A stretch of 64,000 nt of DNA, from the NCBI RefSeq assembly GCF_000718005.1, contig NZ_JODV01000017.1; one strand, given 5' to 3'. Positions 16,796 to 25,941 of this stretch are shown one piece after another. The position numbers were made by a program, and so were the translations under genes. The DNA comes from Actinoalloteichus_B caeruleus. Its GTDB lineage: Bacteria; Actinomycetota; Actinomycetes; Mycobacteriales; Pseudonocardiaceae. The notes below the pieces were generated by a model. It worked only from the letters and a program-made list of their open reading frames with translations, did not search any database and was not told the origin of the DNA. How positions within the stretch are numbered: the first letter of the stretch is position 1; the number at the start of each line of letters is the position of its first letter.

Positions 16796-18402
16796 CGCGC
16801 CACCGCCCCTTCCGGGGACCGGCGGTTCAGGACGGGGGCGGGACGGTAGTCGCGGCATCCCACCGGCAACCGAACCCCGGCGGCGGCGAGCTGGGCGACC
16901 CGGGTGCTGAACGCCGCGCCCCGCAGCAGGTGCCAGGACACCTCGGCCACCCGGCGGTTCTCGGGCGCGGAGAGGTAGGTCCCCCGCACCCAGTCGTTGA
17001 AGGCACCCATCGAGGGGCCGCACCAGATCTGGTAGTCGATGGCCCGTTCCTGCCGGCCCTCGACGGCCCACCGGGACGTCAGTCCCAGGTACCAGCGGAA
17101 GACCAGCGCCATCTTCCGCTTGGGGTCGTTGCCCGCGCGTTCCACCTGCGCCGGGTCGCGCGCGGAGAAGTACTCGACCACCTCCCGCCAGACCTCGTCC
17201 ACCGACCGGCGGAGCACCTGCTTCTCCAACATGGACCGCTCCGCACTGGGAAGCTCGTGCAGACCCGAGTAGGCCCGGTAGAGCTCGGAGAGCCGTCTGG
17301 CGCGCTGGGCGAACATCGTGCCCCTGCGCAGCACCTGGAGCTCCACGCCGAGTTCGAACATGTCGGCGGCCGGGGCCATCGTGCAGTCGGCGACATCGGC
17401 GGTGCACAGGAGCCGGCGCACCCGCGCCGAGGTACCCGACTCCACGCATGCCTGGTTGACGGAGCCGGTGACCACGTAGTCGGCTCCCAGGGTGAACGCG
17501 GCGGCCACCGCTTCCGGCGTGCCGAGGCCGCCGGCCGCGCCCAGCCTGGTGCCCGTCGCCAGCCGCTGGTCGGCACGGACGCGGTTGCGCAGCCGGTGGA
17601 AGATCGGGAAGAGCGCCAGCAGCGGCCGGCGGTCCGTGTGGCCACCCGAGTCCGCCTCCACGGTGATGTCGTCGGCCATCGGAACGACCCGGGCCAGTTC
17701 GGCCTGCTCCCGCGTGACCAGACCCCGGTCGAGCAACTCGCGCACCTTCTCCGTCGGCGGCGGCGAGAGGAACCGGCGGGCGACCTCCGGGCGGGACACC
17801 TTGGCGATCACCCGGTTGCCGACCACCACCTCACCGTTCGCGCCCCGGCTCAGGCCGGCCACCCGGTAGCGGACGACGTTCGTCGTGAGTTCCAGGAACG
17901 CCGAGGCCTCGACGCAGCGCACGCCCCTGGCGAGGTAGAGCTCGACGCAGGCGCGTTCGAGGCCGCTCTCGCTCGGGCTGTGGATGAGGTTGCAGGCGAA
18001 GGGCAGCCCCGGGATCTCCCGTTCGAACCGGGTGAGCGCCCGCTCGATCCGCTCGGGCGGCAGCCCTGCCGCTCCGAACGACCCGAGGCTCCCGGAACGC
18101 GCCAGCTCCACGACCAGCTCCTCGGAGCCGATACCCCCGGCCATCGCTCCCGCCATCAGCGGGTAGCGGAGTCCGTAGGTGGCGCGGAAGGCCGCCGAGC
18201 CGAGTTCGCTCGGCGGCAGCGGACCGTGGGCGGCGACCACCCCCGAGGCGGGCCGCACCGAGGTGAGGGCGTACCCGGACTCCGTGGACACCACGAAGCA
18301 CGGCTCCTCCAACCGGGCCAGGACCTGGTAGATCCCGGCGGAGTCCGACCTCGTCTCGGTCCCATCCGGAGACCGGTGCTCACCGGTCGCGGACTGCGTC
18401 AT
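16792..18402 (-). CDS. pfaD: PfaD-type enoyl reductase of a polyunsaturated-fatty-acid-synthase-like system
   Basis: A 536-residue FMN-dependent enoyl reductase of the PfaD family (2-nitropropane-dioxygenase-like TIM barrel). PfaD reduces enoyl intermediates in trans on the megasynthase and decides which double bonds survive. Hallmarks are DDITVEADSGGHTD, the glycine-rich phosphate-binding GAAGGLGTPEAVAAAF and ADYVVTGSVNQACVESG. Length matches the family. It overlaps pfaC by 4 bases (ATGA) upstream and the dehydrogenase gene by 4 bases (GTGA) downstream. Its presence distinguishes this cluster from ordinary type I polyketide synthases. No signal peptide; acts in the cytosol. Confidence 0.92.
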   Translation of the reverse strand: MTQSATGEHRSPDGTETRSDSAGIYQVLARLEEPCFVVSTESGYALTSVRPASGVVAAHGPLPPSELGSAAFRATYGLRYPLMAGAMAGGIGSEELVVELARSGSLGSFGAAGLPPERIERALTRFEREIPGLPFACNLIHSPSESGLERACVELYLARGVRCVEASAFLELTTNVVRYRVAGLSRGANGEVVVGNRVIAKVSRPEVARRFLSPPPTEKVRELLDRGLVTREQAELARVVPMADDITVEADSGGHTDRRPLLALFPIFHRLRNRVRADQRLATGTRLGAAGGLGTPEAVAAAFTLGADYVVTGSVNQACVESGTSARVRRLLCTADVADCTMAPAADMFELGVELQVLRRGTMFAQRARRLSELYRAYSGLHELPSAERSMLEKQVLRRSVDEVWREVVEYFSARDPAQVERAGNDPKRKMALVFRWYLGLTSRWAVEGRQERAIDYQIWCGPSMGAFNDWVRGTYLSAPENRRVAEVSWHLLRGAAFSTRVAQLAAAGVRLPVGCRDYRPAPVLNRRSPEGAVAR

Positions 18403-21400
18403 GCTCGTCCTTCCTCAGGAGGTTCACCGGCCGTCGTGCTGACCCGGACGTCCGGTTCCCGAACCTCGACGGTGACGTCGGTGAGTTCGTAGATCCGCAG
18501 CCCGGGCTTCCACACGCTCGCGTCGGCCACCACCTGGAGACGACCAGGCAGCCGACGCACGTCCTTGATGTGCGCGTCGAACAGGAGTTCCCGGTCCTGG
18601 GGGAGGACCTGGCCCCGGTACTTCCAGGACGACGTCCGCCCCACCGGGAGGGTGAACCGGGGAGACCGCATGCCGGCGGTCAAACCGGAGTCCAGGACGA
18701 AGACGCGCAGGCCCTGGAGGACGGTCTCCACGCCGAGGGAGCCCGGCATCACCGGATCCCGGTGGAAGTGCCGGGAGAAGTACCAGTCGTCGGGGCTGAC
18801 CGGTCGGCGCCCTCGGAGGTAGCCACGTCCGTGGGCTCCTCCCCCGTCGACGACCTCGATGCCCTCCAGCGGGCTCAGCCGTCCCGCCCCGGCTCGGAGG
18901 GTGTCGGCGCTCGCGTCGGGCACCGGAACCCAGCGGGGACGGACCTGGGAGGCGTCCTGGGTGTCGAGCCAACTCCGGACGTGGCGGCCCGAGTCGAGTC
19001 CCACCTGGCGGGCGAGGGCCTCCCGCGTGAAGTAGCCGAACAGGGACCGCCCCGAGTAGAAGACGGTCCCCTCGACCGAGAGCTCGAACCGGAAGGACTG
19101 GAGGACGGCACCGGGCGTCTCCTCGTGGGAGAGCAACTCCGTGGAGTGGCTGATGGTGCGACCACGCGTGTCGACGTCGGCGACGAGGGTCGCCTCACCG
19201 TCCAGGTTGCGGATGGACAGCTCCGCGTCCGGGCTCCCCAACGTCGCGCCCAGGTAGTAGCCGAGCAGGATGGCGGCCTGGAGGGCGGTCTCCATGCACA
19301 CGCAGTGGGGCAGGTCGGCGGTGGCACCGTCCTGGTAGTACCAGGCGTCGCGGGGTGAGTCGTACTCGGTGCGCATCCGGGAACCCGGGGTGAAGGCGCC
19401 CCTGACCCCCTCCAGGGCCATCACCCGGTCGACGAACTGGAAGTCCCCGTTGGGGATGTGGGGCGCCCCGCGCCCCCGGTGCACCTCGAACTCCGGGCCC
19501 ATCGCGGTGGCCAGGTCACCGCGCGCGGCGTGCGCGAGGTGCAGTTCGTTGATCATCGCCGGTTCACCGAGGGCGTTCCGACGGCCGAGGAACGCGGTGG
19601 GGCGCCCGCCCCGCTCCGGGCGGTACGGGGTCCCCGGCTTCTCCCGCAGTCGGATCCCGAGGTCTCGGATGACCCCGACGACCCGGTCGGCCACGGTCAG
19701 CACGACGTCGGCGACCACGGTCGGTCGGGGCAGCAGGGTCAGGGTCGTCACGTCCACCCGGTAGTGCAAGGGAGGAGACCCGGGGGTGACCTGACCCCGG
19801 CAGCTGACGGTCGTCTCGAGCCCCGGAACCGGTTGGAACTCCGCGTCGGGCAGGACCAGGTGCAGGCCGAGGACGAGCGCGTACACCTGCGCTACCTGCA
19901 CGGCGGCCTCGGTGATCAGGGACCCGGGGAGCACGGGGTCGTCCGGGAAGTGGGCGGCGAAGTACCAGGAGTCGGGGCGGTGGCGGAGCACCGCCCTGAT
20001 CTCGCCCAGGCCCCTGCTGCCGCCGGTCCGGTCGATCGAGGTGACCTCGTCGAGGAGCAGCAGGTCGGGCCCGGGCAACCGGACCGACGGGTTGGCCCCG
20101 CCCTGGTCCCACTCCGCGCCGAGGACCTCGGCCGCGCCGCCCGGGGTGGAGAGCCGTTCCAGCTCCCGCCGGGACAGGGAACACCGGTCGGTCCGGGCGA
20201 TCGGCTTGAACCACCCGCGCTCGCCGGGTGGCGACAGTGCCCGGCGCACCGCCTGGGCGGACAGTCCCGTCGAACCGTCGAGTTCGGCGTCCAGGAAGAA
20301 GCCCGCCGTGGCCCTGAGCAGTTCGAGCACGAGGGTGTCACCGGAGAAGCACTGGTAGTGGAAGGAGAACAGCAGCGTCTTCCCGTCGCGCACGAACCGG
20401 TCGACGGTGATCTCGTACCGGAGGGTCTGGCCGGCACGGGGCAGCCGGTCGTGGAAGACGACGGTGCTGTCGAGGAGCCGGTAGCCACGTTCACCCCGGT
20501 TGAGGGCGTCCGCCCCGAGAAGGGACAACAGGAGCAGGGTGCCCTGACCGGCCTCGATGGCCACCGCGCAGCTCAGGCTGCCATCGACGGTGAAGGGGCC
20601 GTCCTCGGGAACGTCGTACTCGGTGGTGATCCCGCAGGGGCGCAGCGCGCCGGGGGTCGCGTCGACCGAGGTCACCCGGCTGATGAGCAGGTAGGGCCTG
20701 GCCGGCAGCCGGAGGCGGCGGCGGTAGGTGTCCGCCTCGACGTGCGCGGGTCCGAAGAGGTCCTGGAGCCGGCCCTCGGCGAAGGTGACGAGGTCCTCCT
20801 GGGTCCACACCGGGGCGCCGCCGGCGCGCCCTGGTGACGTCGGACGGGGCGAACGCGGAGGGCCGGGAGGGGACTCGCCCACCGCGCCGGTACCGGCCGG
20901 TACCGGCGTGGTCATCCGTTCCGTCGCCGGCCCCGCCGAACCGGGGGCGGCGAGGGTGAGGGCCGGTGGTCCGGGGTGGGCGGACCCGGCCAGCGGGTGC
21001 GTCGGTGATCCGCCGTCCTGCCGGGTGGTCAGGGCGAGCAACGCCAAGGTCTGGAGACTGCTCTGCGTCCGCAGCGCGGCGCGGTGTGCCTCGGCGACCT
21101 GGGCCGCCAGTGCTCCCAGGAGGTGGGCCCGGGGCTCGACGTCCGGCCGGATCGAGGGGGACGGCGGGCACTCCACCCTGGACGGGACGCCCGACGACGG
21201 CCCGGCCGTCGGGTGGAGCGCGGTCGGGTCGGGAAGCTGCACGAAGGGCGTCCGCTCCATGCTGATCTCATCGTCGCCAGCCGACGAGTGCTTGACGGGT
21301 GTGCGGTGGTCGGGCCGCCCCGGAACCGGCACCACCCGATCGAGTGCCCCCTCGGCGGGGCGCGGCGAGTCCCGCACCGGAGCCGGTCCCGGGGCGGCGA

Positions 21401-24400
21401 GCACGGGTCGGGCCGCGCGGGCGATCCGGTCGACCAGTGGTGTCCGCTGCCGCCGCACCCGCTCCGGCCACCCGGTGGGGCGCTCGACGGGGATCGGCCC
21501 GGAGGGCCCGCCGGTGAGGGCGTCGAGGCGGACGGGAACGCCGTGAGCGGCCAGCCTGGCCACCGCCGCGGCGATCGCCGCGCCAGCCGGGGCACCGCGC
21601 CGGTCCACCGACACGGCCAGGTGCTCCCGCCCGGCCAGCGTCGCCGACACCCACCGCGTGCAGGTGGCCCCGGGGCCGACCTCGACGAAGTAGCGGAAAC
21701 CCTCGGCGTGGGCGCTTTCCGTCAGCCCGGCGAAGTCGACCGTCTCCGCCAGGCCGCCCGCGATCCGCCTGCCGTGGGAGGCCGCGTCACCGGCCTCCAG
21801 CCGGAGTGGCCCGCTCTCCCCCGTCCCGAACAACCTGATGCCCGGCGGGACCTCCCCCAGCGGATAGGTGTTGAGCGCGGCCAGCTCGTCGGACGCGGCG
21901 GCGACGAGCGGGCAGTGCATCACGTGGTTGGCTGGCGCCCTCGCAGAGGAGGCACCCACCCGCTCGACCAGCAGCCGGCACTGGCGGGGGTCGCCCGCCA
22001 CCACGACCTCGGTGGGCGAGTTGACGTGGGTGAGGAACACCCGGTCCAGCCCGGCGAGGTGTTCCCGCACCCGGTCCGCACGGGTCAGCAGGACGTGGGT
22101 GGACCAGATCTCGTCGTCGGCGACGGCGTCGTCCAGCTCCCACTGGTCGCGGACGAGCCGTTTGCGTCCCCGCAGCCCGTCCCGGAACAGCGCGGTCCTC
22201 GTCAGCGAGTCGTCGTCCCGTGCGGTGTGGTCCCACACCCCGGTGGCGAAGAGCATGCTGCTCTCCCCGAGGCTGTAGCCGATCCCCCCGTCGGGGGTCA
22301 GCCCGAGCTCGTCACGCAGCAGTTGGGTGTGCAGCACCGCCATGTTCGTCCCGACCACGAGCATGGAGGGGATGTCGGCGAGCAGGTCGACCTCGTGCCG
22401 GAGGAGCTCCTCCCTGGTCAACGGGTGTTCGGCCACCGGGAACAGCAGCTCGGTCCGGAACGCCGCCCTGGGTTCCCCGGCCTCCCGCTCGAACCGCTGC
22501 CGCAGGCGCGGGAACATGCGGAACAGCTCGTGCCCGAGCCCCGGGTAGCTGGTGAACGCCCCGGGGTAGACGAACGCGACCGGAGCCGGTCCGATGGGAC
22601 GTGCGGTGGCGTAACTCCCCGAGGGGGTGGCCCACTCGCCACCGGACGCGAGCACCGTGGGCAGGTCCCGCTCGGCCGCCAGCAACTCGGCGAGGAGCGA
22701 CTGGGCGTCGACGGCCACCAGGACCGCCCGGTGACGCCGGGCGGGCAGGCTGGTGGCGGTGTGGGCCACGTCCCTCGGGGGCGTTCCCCCGGCCAGCCGC
22801 CTCCGGCACTCGACGGCGTGGGCCACGAGTTCCTCGGGGGTGTCACCGGTGAGCCGCAGCAGGATCCGCCCGCCCCGGTCCCGCCACTCGACCGCGGGCC
22901 GGGGACGAGGCCGTTCGCTGTCGGCGAGCACGAGGTGCGCCGCGCCCGTTCCCCGGTCCGGCACGCTCAGGCTGGCCAGCCGGCGACCACCTCGCCGGGT
23001 CGGGAGCCAGGGGCGGGCGCGTCCCGGGACGACGAATCCCGTGCCGGGCACGCCGCCCAGACCGCCCGGAGCGGCCGGGAGCTCGGCGCGGTGCAGGCAC
23101 CAGGCCAGTTTGACGAGGGCCGCGATGGTCATCGCGTGGGGCGCGACGCCGGTCACGGGTCCGAGGGCCCCCACGGCGGGCCGTCCGGCCCCGAGCACCG
23201 TCGACAGGCCCCTGGCCTCGACCGTCCGGTCCCGTTGCGTCCAGCCGCCGAGCTCGACGTGATCGATCTCCCCGGCGGGGACGCCGGCGGCGCCGAGTGC
23301 CGACTCCGCCGCGTCCGAGGTCGCCCTGCCCTGCTGTTCGGTTGGCTCGCCCGGGTGCCGTACGGCCACCGACCGGATCACCGCGTAGTGGTGGGTCGCC
23401 TCGTCATCCGCCCGGACGAGCACGACCGCCGCCGCCCCGTCGACGGCGGACGCGCCGGGAGCGGGGTCACCGCCGGGTGCGGGTTCCCCGCCGGGAGCGG
23501 GTTCCCCGGCGGGAGCGGGGTCACCGGCGGGAGCGGGGTCACCGGCGGGGCGGGCGTCGCCCGCGAGGTCCACACCGACGAGCAGGACGGCCTCCACCGA
23601 GGGATCGCGCAGCAGCAGCGCGGCGACCTCCACCGCCCGCGCGCCGGCCGTGTCGTCGCCGGAGAGGGTGAAGGCCGGCCCCGTCAGGTTCCGGGAGGCG
23701 GCGATGCGGCTGACCACCACGCTGCCGACGTAGCTGAGGACCTCGTTCACGCTGAGCGGCTCGTGGACGGCATCCCGCACGGCGCGTTCCAGCTCGTCGA
23801 GCTGGGCTGGTGGCGGGGCGACACCGGCCCGGTGGCATTCGGCGCGGACGCGGGCGCCGATGTCGAACCGATCCCGGTGCCGGTGGGCGTCCGGCTCCAG
23901 GTCGAGGACACCGACGACCGCGACCCGGCGCGGCTCGGGGCGGCGGCCGGGAACGCAGCGCGGGTAGCCGGCGTCGTCGAGCGCCTGGTCCGCCGCGGCG
24001 AACGCGGCGAGGTGTTGCGGGTTGGCGTTGCGCAGGTCTCCCGGCGGGACGCGGTAGGCCGGGTCGGGCGCGGGCAGGTCGCGGCCGGGCCTCCCGTGGT
24101 CGGTCGAGGCCGGGCGCCCCGGCCTGGGGACGTCGCGGAGCACGGCGTCGAGGTGTCGGACGTCGTCGAGTTCGCCGAGGCGGATGCCGAGCCCGGTGAT
24201 GCCGAGCGGCGGGAGGGCCTCGGAGCCGGTCCGGGATGGTCGCGTACCCGGTCGCGGACGGGTGCCGGTCTCGGTGGCGGGTGTCCCGCCCGCTTCGTGG
24301 TCGGTACGAGTGCGAGCCGGTTCGGGGGCGGCGGCACGGGTGGTGGGCTGGGCGTCGTGGTCCTCCTCCGGCCCCAGCCGGGTGGTGCTGGTGACCTCTG

Positions 24401-25874
24401 CCGTGGTCATCGCCCTGGTCAACGCACTGGTCCGGCGGGCGGTGTCCCCCGCCGCGGGCTGCGCCCGCGTTCGCGGGGAGGGGACCGGGAGGTGGTCGCG
24501 GAGCACGAGGTGGGCGTTGATCCCCCCGAAGCCGAAGGCGGAGACGGCGGCGCGACGGGGTCGGTCCCCGGCGGGCCAGGGGCGTCCCACGCGCAGCACG
24601 CCGTCGGCGACCGCCTCGGCGTCGACCGGTCGGCGAAGCCGACCGACTCCCGGTGTGGGCGGGAGCCAGTCGTGCCGCAACGCCAGGATCACCTTCGCGA
24701 GGCTGCTGAAGCCGGCGACGGTGAGGAGGTGGCCGAGTTGCCCCTTCACGGAGCCGATGTCGGGTAGCCGACCAGCCCCGCCGAAGAACGCGGCGATGCC
24801 CGACAGCTCAGTGCGGTCCCCCAGCGGTGTTCCGGTGGCGTGGCACTCCAGGTAGTCCACGGTGGTCGGGTCCGGCCCCTGGGCGTAGGCGGCGTGGTAG
24901 GCGGCGAGCTGCCCCTCCACCCGGGGGCGGAGCGGATGGCGGCCCGCCCCGTCGCCGGCCAGCCCGACGGATTCCAGCACCGCCAACACGCGGTCGCCGT
25001 CGCGGACGGCGTCCTCGAGGCGCCGCAGCACCAGCGCCCCGGCGCCCTGGCCGGTGACGATGCCCTCGGACTCCGCGTCGAAGGGTTGGCTGCGGGCTGG
25101 GGGACGCGGGTAGGCGCCCAGGTCGGAGAAGGACAGCTGGAGCAGGAGTTCGTCCGGGACGCAGACGGCACCGGCCAGCATGGTGTCGGCGGATCCGGTG
25201 AGCAGGTAGTCACGGGCGAGCGCCACCCCGTACAGGGCGGAGGCGCAGGCCGCGTCCAGGCCGAGGCGGGGCCCGCCGAGTCCGAGGGCGCTGGCCAGGA
25301 CGGTGGCGGGCTGGCCGAGGGGCCGCGCGTCACCGGGGAGGTCCTCGGGCGGTCGGGGGGCCGCCAGCTCGGGTGCTGGTCCGCCCAGACCCGCCTGGTG
25401 CAGGCCGTGGGCCACGGCGTGCTCGATCAGGGGCCGCCGGGCCCGCACCGAGTGCGCGGTGGGGAACGCGTAGTTGCCCAGCACCAGACCGGTCCGCTCG
25501 ACGGCACTCCGGTCACGGTGATCGACGCCCGCGTCCCGCAGCGCCGCGCGGGCCACGGCGAGCGGCCATCGCACGACCCTGTCCTCCTTGGCCAGCTGGT
25601 CCTCGGGGAGGTGGAGCCCGCCCAGGTCCAGCGGTGGGTCGGCCACCCAGCCGCCCAGGGTGGTCACCAGGTGGTGGTCGGGATCGCCCCACCCACCGGG
25701 GACGTCGGCCGAGGTGCCGAAGCGGGTCGCGTCGGCGGGGGTGACGGCGCTGCCCCCCGAGGTGAGGAGCCGCCACAGCTCGTCGGGGTTCCGGGCACCG
25801 GGCAGCAGGCACGCCATCCCGACGACGGCGATCTCCTGCCCGGTCATGCGAGACGACCCGGCGGTGTGGGGCAT
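18399..25874 (-). CDS. pfaC: PfaC-like megasynthase: KS - CLF - AT - DH - DH
   Basis: A 2491-residue iterative synthase subunit. Domains in order: ketosynthase (about 12-462; Cys210 in DAACASALY, His345, His382); a KS-like chain length factor (about 555-985) in which the nucleophile position reads Asp (FTLSGDD, residue 741); an acyltransferase (about 1085-1455; GYSLGES with Ser1201) that resembles PfaB; a linker rich in Pro/Ala; then two FabA-type hot-dog dehydratases, each with a degenerate partner, catalytic His1975 in YFAAHFPDDPVLPGS and His2369 in WYFSRHFHRDPVMPGS. The entry WTQEDLVTFAEGRLQDLFG is characteristic of PUFA-synthase dehydratases. Start at 25874 lies 67 bases after pfaA. In most bacterial Pfa systems the PfaB acyltransferase is a separate gene; here it is fused in. 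Confidence 0.92.
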   Translation of the reverse strand: MPHTAGSSRMTGQEIAVVGMACLLPGARNPDELWRLLTSGGSAVTPADATRFGTSADVPGGWGDPDHHLVTTLGGWVADPPLDLGGLHLPEDQLAKEDRVVRWPLAVARAALRDAGVDHRDRSAVERTGLVLGNYAFPTAHSVRARRPLIEHAVAHGLHQAGLGGPAPELAAPRPPEDLPGDARPLGQPATVLASALGLGGPRLGLDAACASALYGVALARDYLLTGSADTMLAGAVCVPDELLLQLSFSDLGAYPRPPARSQPFDAESEGIVTGQGAGALVLRRLEDAVRDGDRVLAVLESVGLAGDGAGRHPLRPRVEGQLAAYHAAYAQGPDPTTVDYLECHATGTPLGDRTELSGIAAFFGGAGRLPDIGSVKGQLGHLLTVAGFSSLAKVILALRHDWLPPTPGVGRLRRPVDAEAVADGVLRVGRPWPAGDRPRRAAVSAFGFGGINAHLVLRDHLPVPSPRTRAQPAAGDTARRTSALTRAMTTAEVTSTTRLGPEEDHDAQPTTRAAAPEPARTRTDHEAGGTPATETGTRPRPGTRPSRTGSEALPPLGITGLGIRLGELDDVRHLDAVLRDVPRPGRPASTDHGRPGRDLPAPDPAYRVPPGDLRNANPQHLAAFAAADQALDDAGYPRCVPGRRPEPRRVAVVGVLDLEPDAHRHRDRFDIGARVRAECHRAGVAPPPAQLDELERAVRDAVHEPLSVNEVLSYVGSVVVSRIAASRNLTGPAFTLSGDDTAGARAVEVAALLLRDPSVEAVLLVGVDLAGDARPAGDPAPAGDPAPAGEPAPGGEPAPGGDPAPGASAVDGAAAVVLVRADDEATHHYAVIRSVAVRHPGEPTEQQGRATSDAAESALGAAGVPAGEIDHVELGGWTQRDRTVEARGLSTVLGAGRPAVGALGPVTGVAPHAMTIAALVKLAWCLHRAELPAAPGGLGGVPGTGFVVPGRARPWLPTRRGGRRLASLSVPDRGTGAAHLVLADSERPRPRPAVEWRDRGGRILLRLTGDTPEELVAHAVECRRRLAGGTPPRDVAHTATSLPARRHRAVLVAVDAQSLLAELLAAERDLPTVLASGGEWATPSGSYATARPIGPAPVAFVYPGAFTSYPGLGHELFRMFPRLRQRFEREAGEPRAAFRTELLFPVAEHPLTREELLRHEVDLLADIPSMLVVGTNMAVLHTQLLRDELGLTPDGGIGYSLGESSMLFATGVWDHTARDDDSLTRTALFRDGLRGRKRLVRDQWELDDAVADDEIWSTHVLLTRADRVREHLAGLDRVFLTHVNSPTEVVVAGDPRQCRLLVERVGASSARAPANHVMHCPLVAAASDELAALNTYPLGEVPPGIRLFGTGESGPLRLEAGDAASHGRRIAGGLAETVDFAGLTESAHAEGFRYFVEVGPGATCTRWVSATLAGREHLAVSVDRRGAPAGAAIAAAVARLAAHGVPVRLDALTGGPSGPIPVERPTGWPERVRRQRTPLVDRIARAARPVLAAPGPAPVRDSPRPAEGALDRVVPVPGRPDHRTPVKHSSAGDDEISMERTPFVQLPDPTALHPTAGPSSGVPSRVECPPSPSIRPDVEPRAHLLGALAAQVAEAHRAALRTQSSLQTLALLALTTRQDGGSPTHPLAGSAHPGPPALTLAAPGSAGPATERMTTPVPAGTGAVGESPPGPPRSPRPTSPGRAGGAPVWTQEDLVTFAEGRLQDLFGPAHVEADTYRRRLRLPARPYLLISRVTSVDATPGALRPCGITTEYDVPEDGPFTVDGSLSCAVAIEAGQGTLLLLSLLGADALNRGERGYRLLDSTVVFHDRLPRAGQTLRYEITVDRFVRDGKTLLFSFHYQCFSGDTLVLELLRATAGFFLDAELDGSTGLSAQAVRRALSPPGERGWFKPIARTDRCSLSRRELERLSTPGGAAEVLGAEWDQGGANPSVRLPGPDLLLLDEVTSIDRTGGSRGLGEIRAVLRHRPDSWYFAAHFPDDPVLPGSLITEAAVQVAQVYALVLGLHLVLPDAEFQPVPGLETTVSCRGQVTPGSPPLHYRVDVTTLTLLPRPTVVADVVLTVADRVVGVIRDLGIRLREKPGTPYRPERGGRPTAFLGRRNALGEPAMINELHLAHAARGDLATAMGPEFEVHRGRGAPHIPNGDFQFVDRVMALEGVRGAFTPGSRMRTEYDSPRDAWYYQDGATADLPHCVCMETALQAAILLGYYLGATLGSPDAELSIRNLDGEATLVADVDTRGRTISHSTELLSHEETPGAVLQSFRFELSVEGTVFYSGRSLFGYFTREALARQVGLDSGRHVRSWLDTQDASQVRPRWVPVPDASADTLRAGAGRLSPLEGIEVVDGGGAHGRGYLRGRRPVSPDDWYFSRHFHRDPVMPGSLGVETVLQGLRVFVLDSGLTAGMRSPRFTLPVGRTSSWKYRGQVLPQDRELLFDAHIKDVRRLPGRLQVVADASVWKPGLRIYELTDVTVEVREPDVRVSTTAGEPPEEGRA
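23454..23543. repeat. Five tandem 18-bp repeats inside the CLF domain
   Basis: Five near-identical 18-bp units (type GGCGGGAGCGGGGTCACC on the + strand) run without gaps, and a partial sixth follows. Read leftward they encode a six-residue repeat of the type GDPAPA/GEPAPG at about residues 777-806 of the PfaC-like protein, an insertion in a CLF loop. Copies 4 and 5 are identical, so expansion may be recent. Confidence 0.9.
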
Positions 25875-25941
25875 GGGAACCTCCGTGGGGACGGGGCCGT
25901 CGCCCCGGTGGGATGTCGCGGTCGGGATGGCCGTCGACTCC

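Noticed and set aside
16796..17449. 825-residue frame extending the acyl-CoA dehydrogenase upstream
   Set aside because: It runs over the pfaD gene; the GTG at 16795 with its GTGA overlap is the natural start.
21084..24767. 1227-residue rightward frame over pfaC
   Set aside because: Antisense shadow of pfaC; Gly/Arg/Val-rich and without domain pattern.
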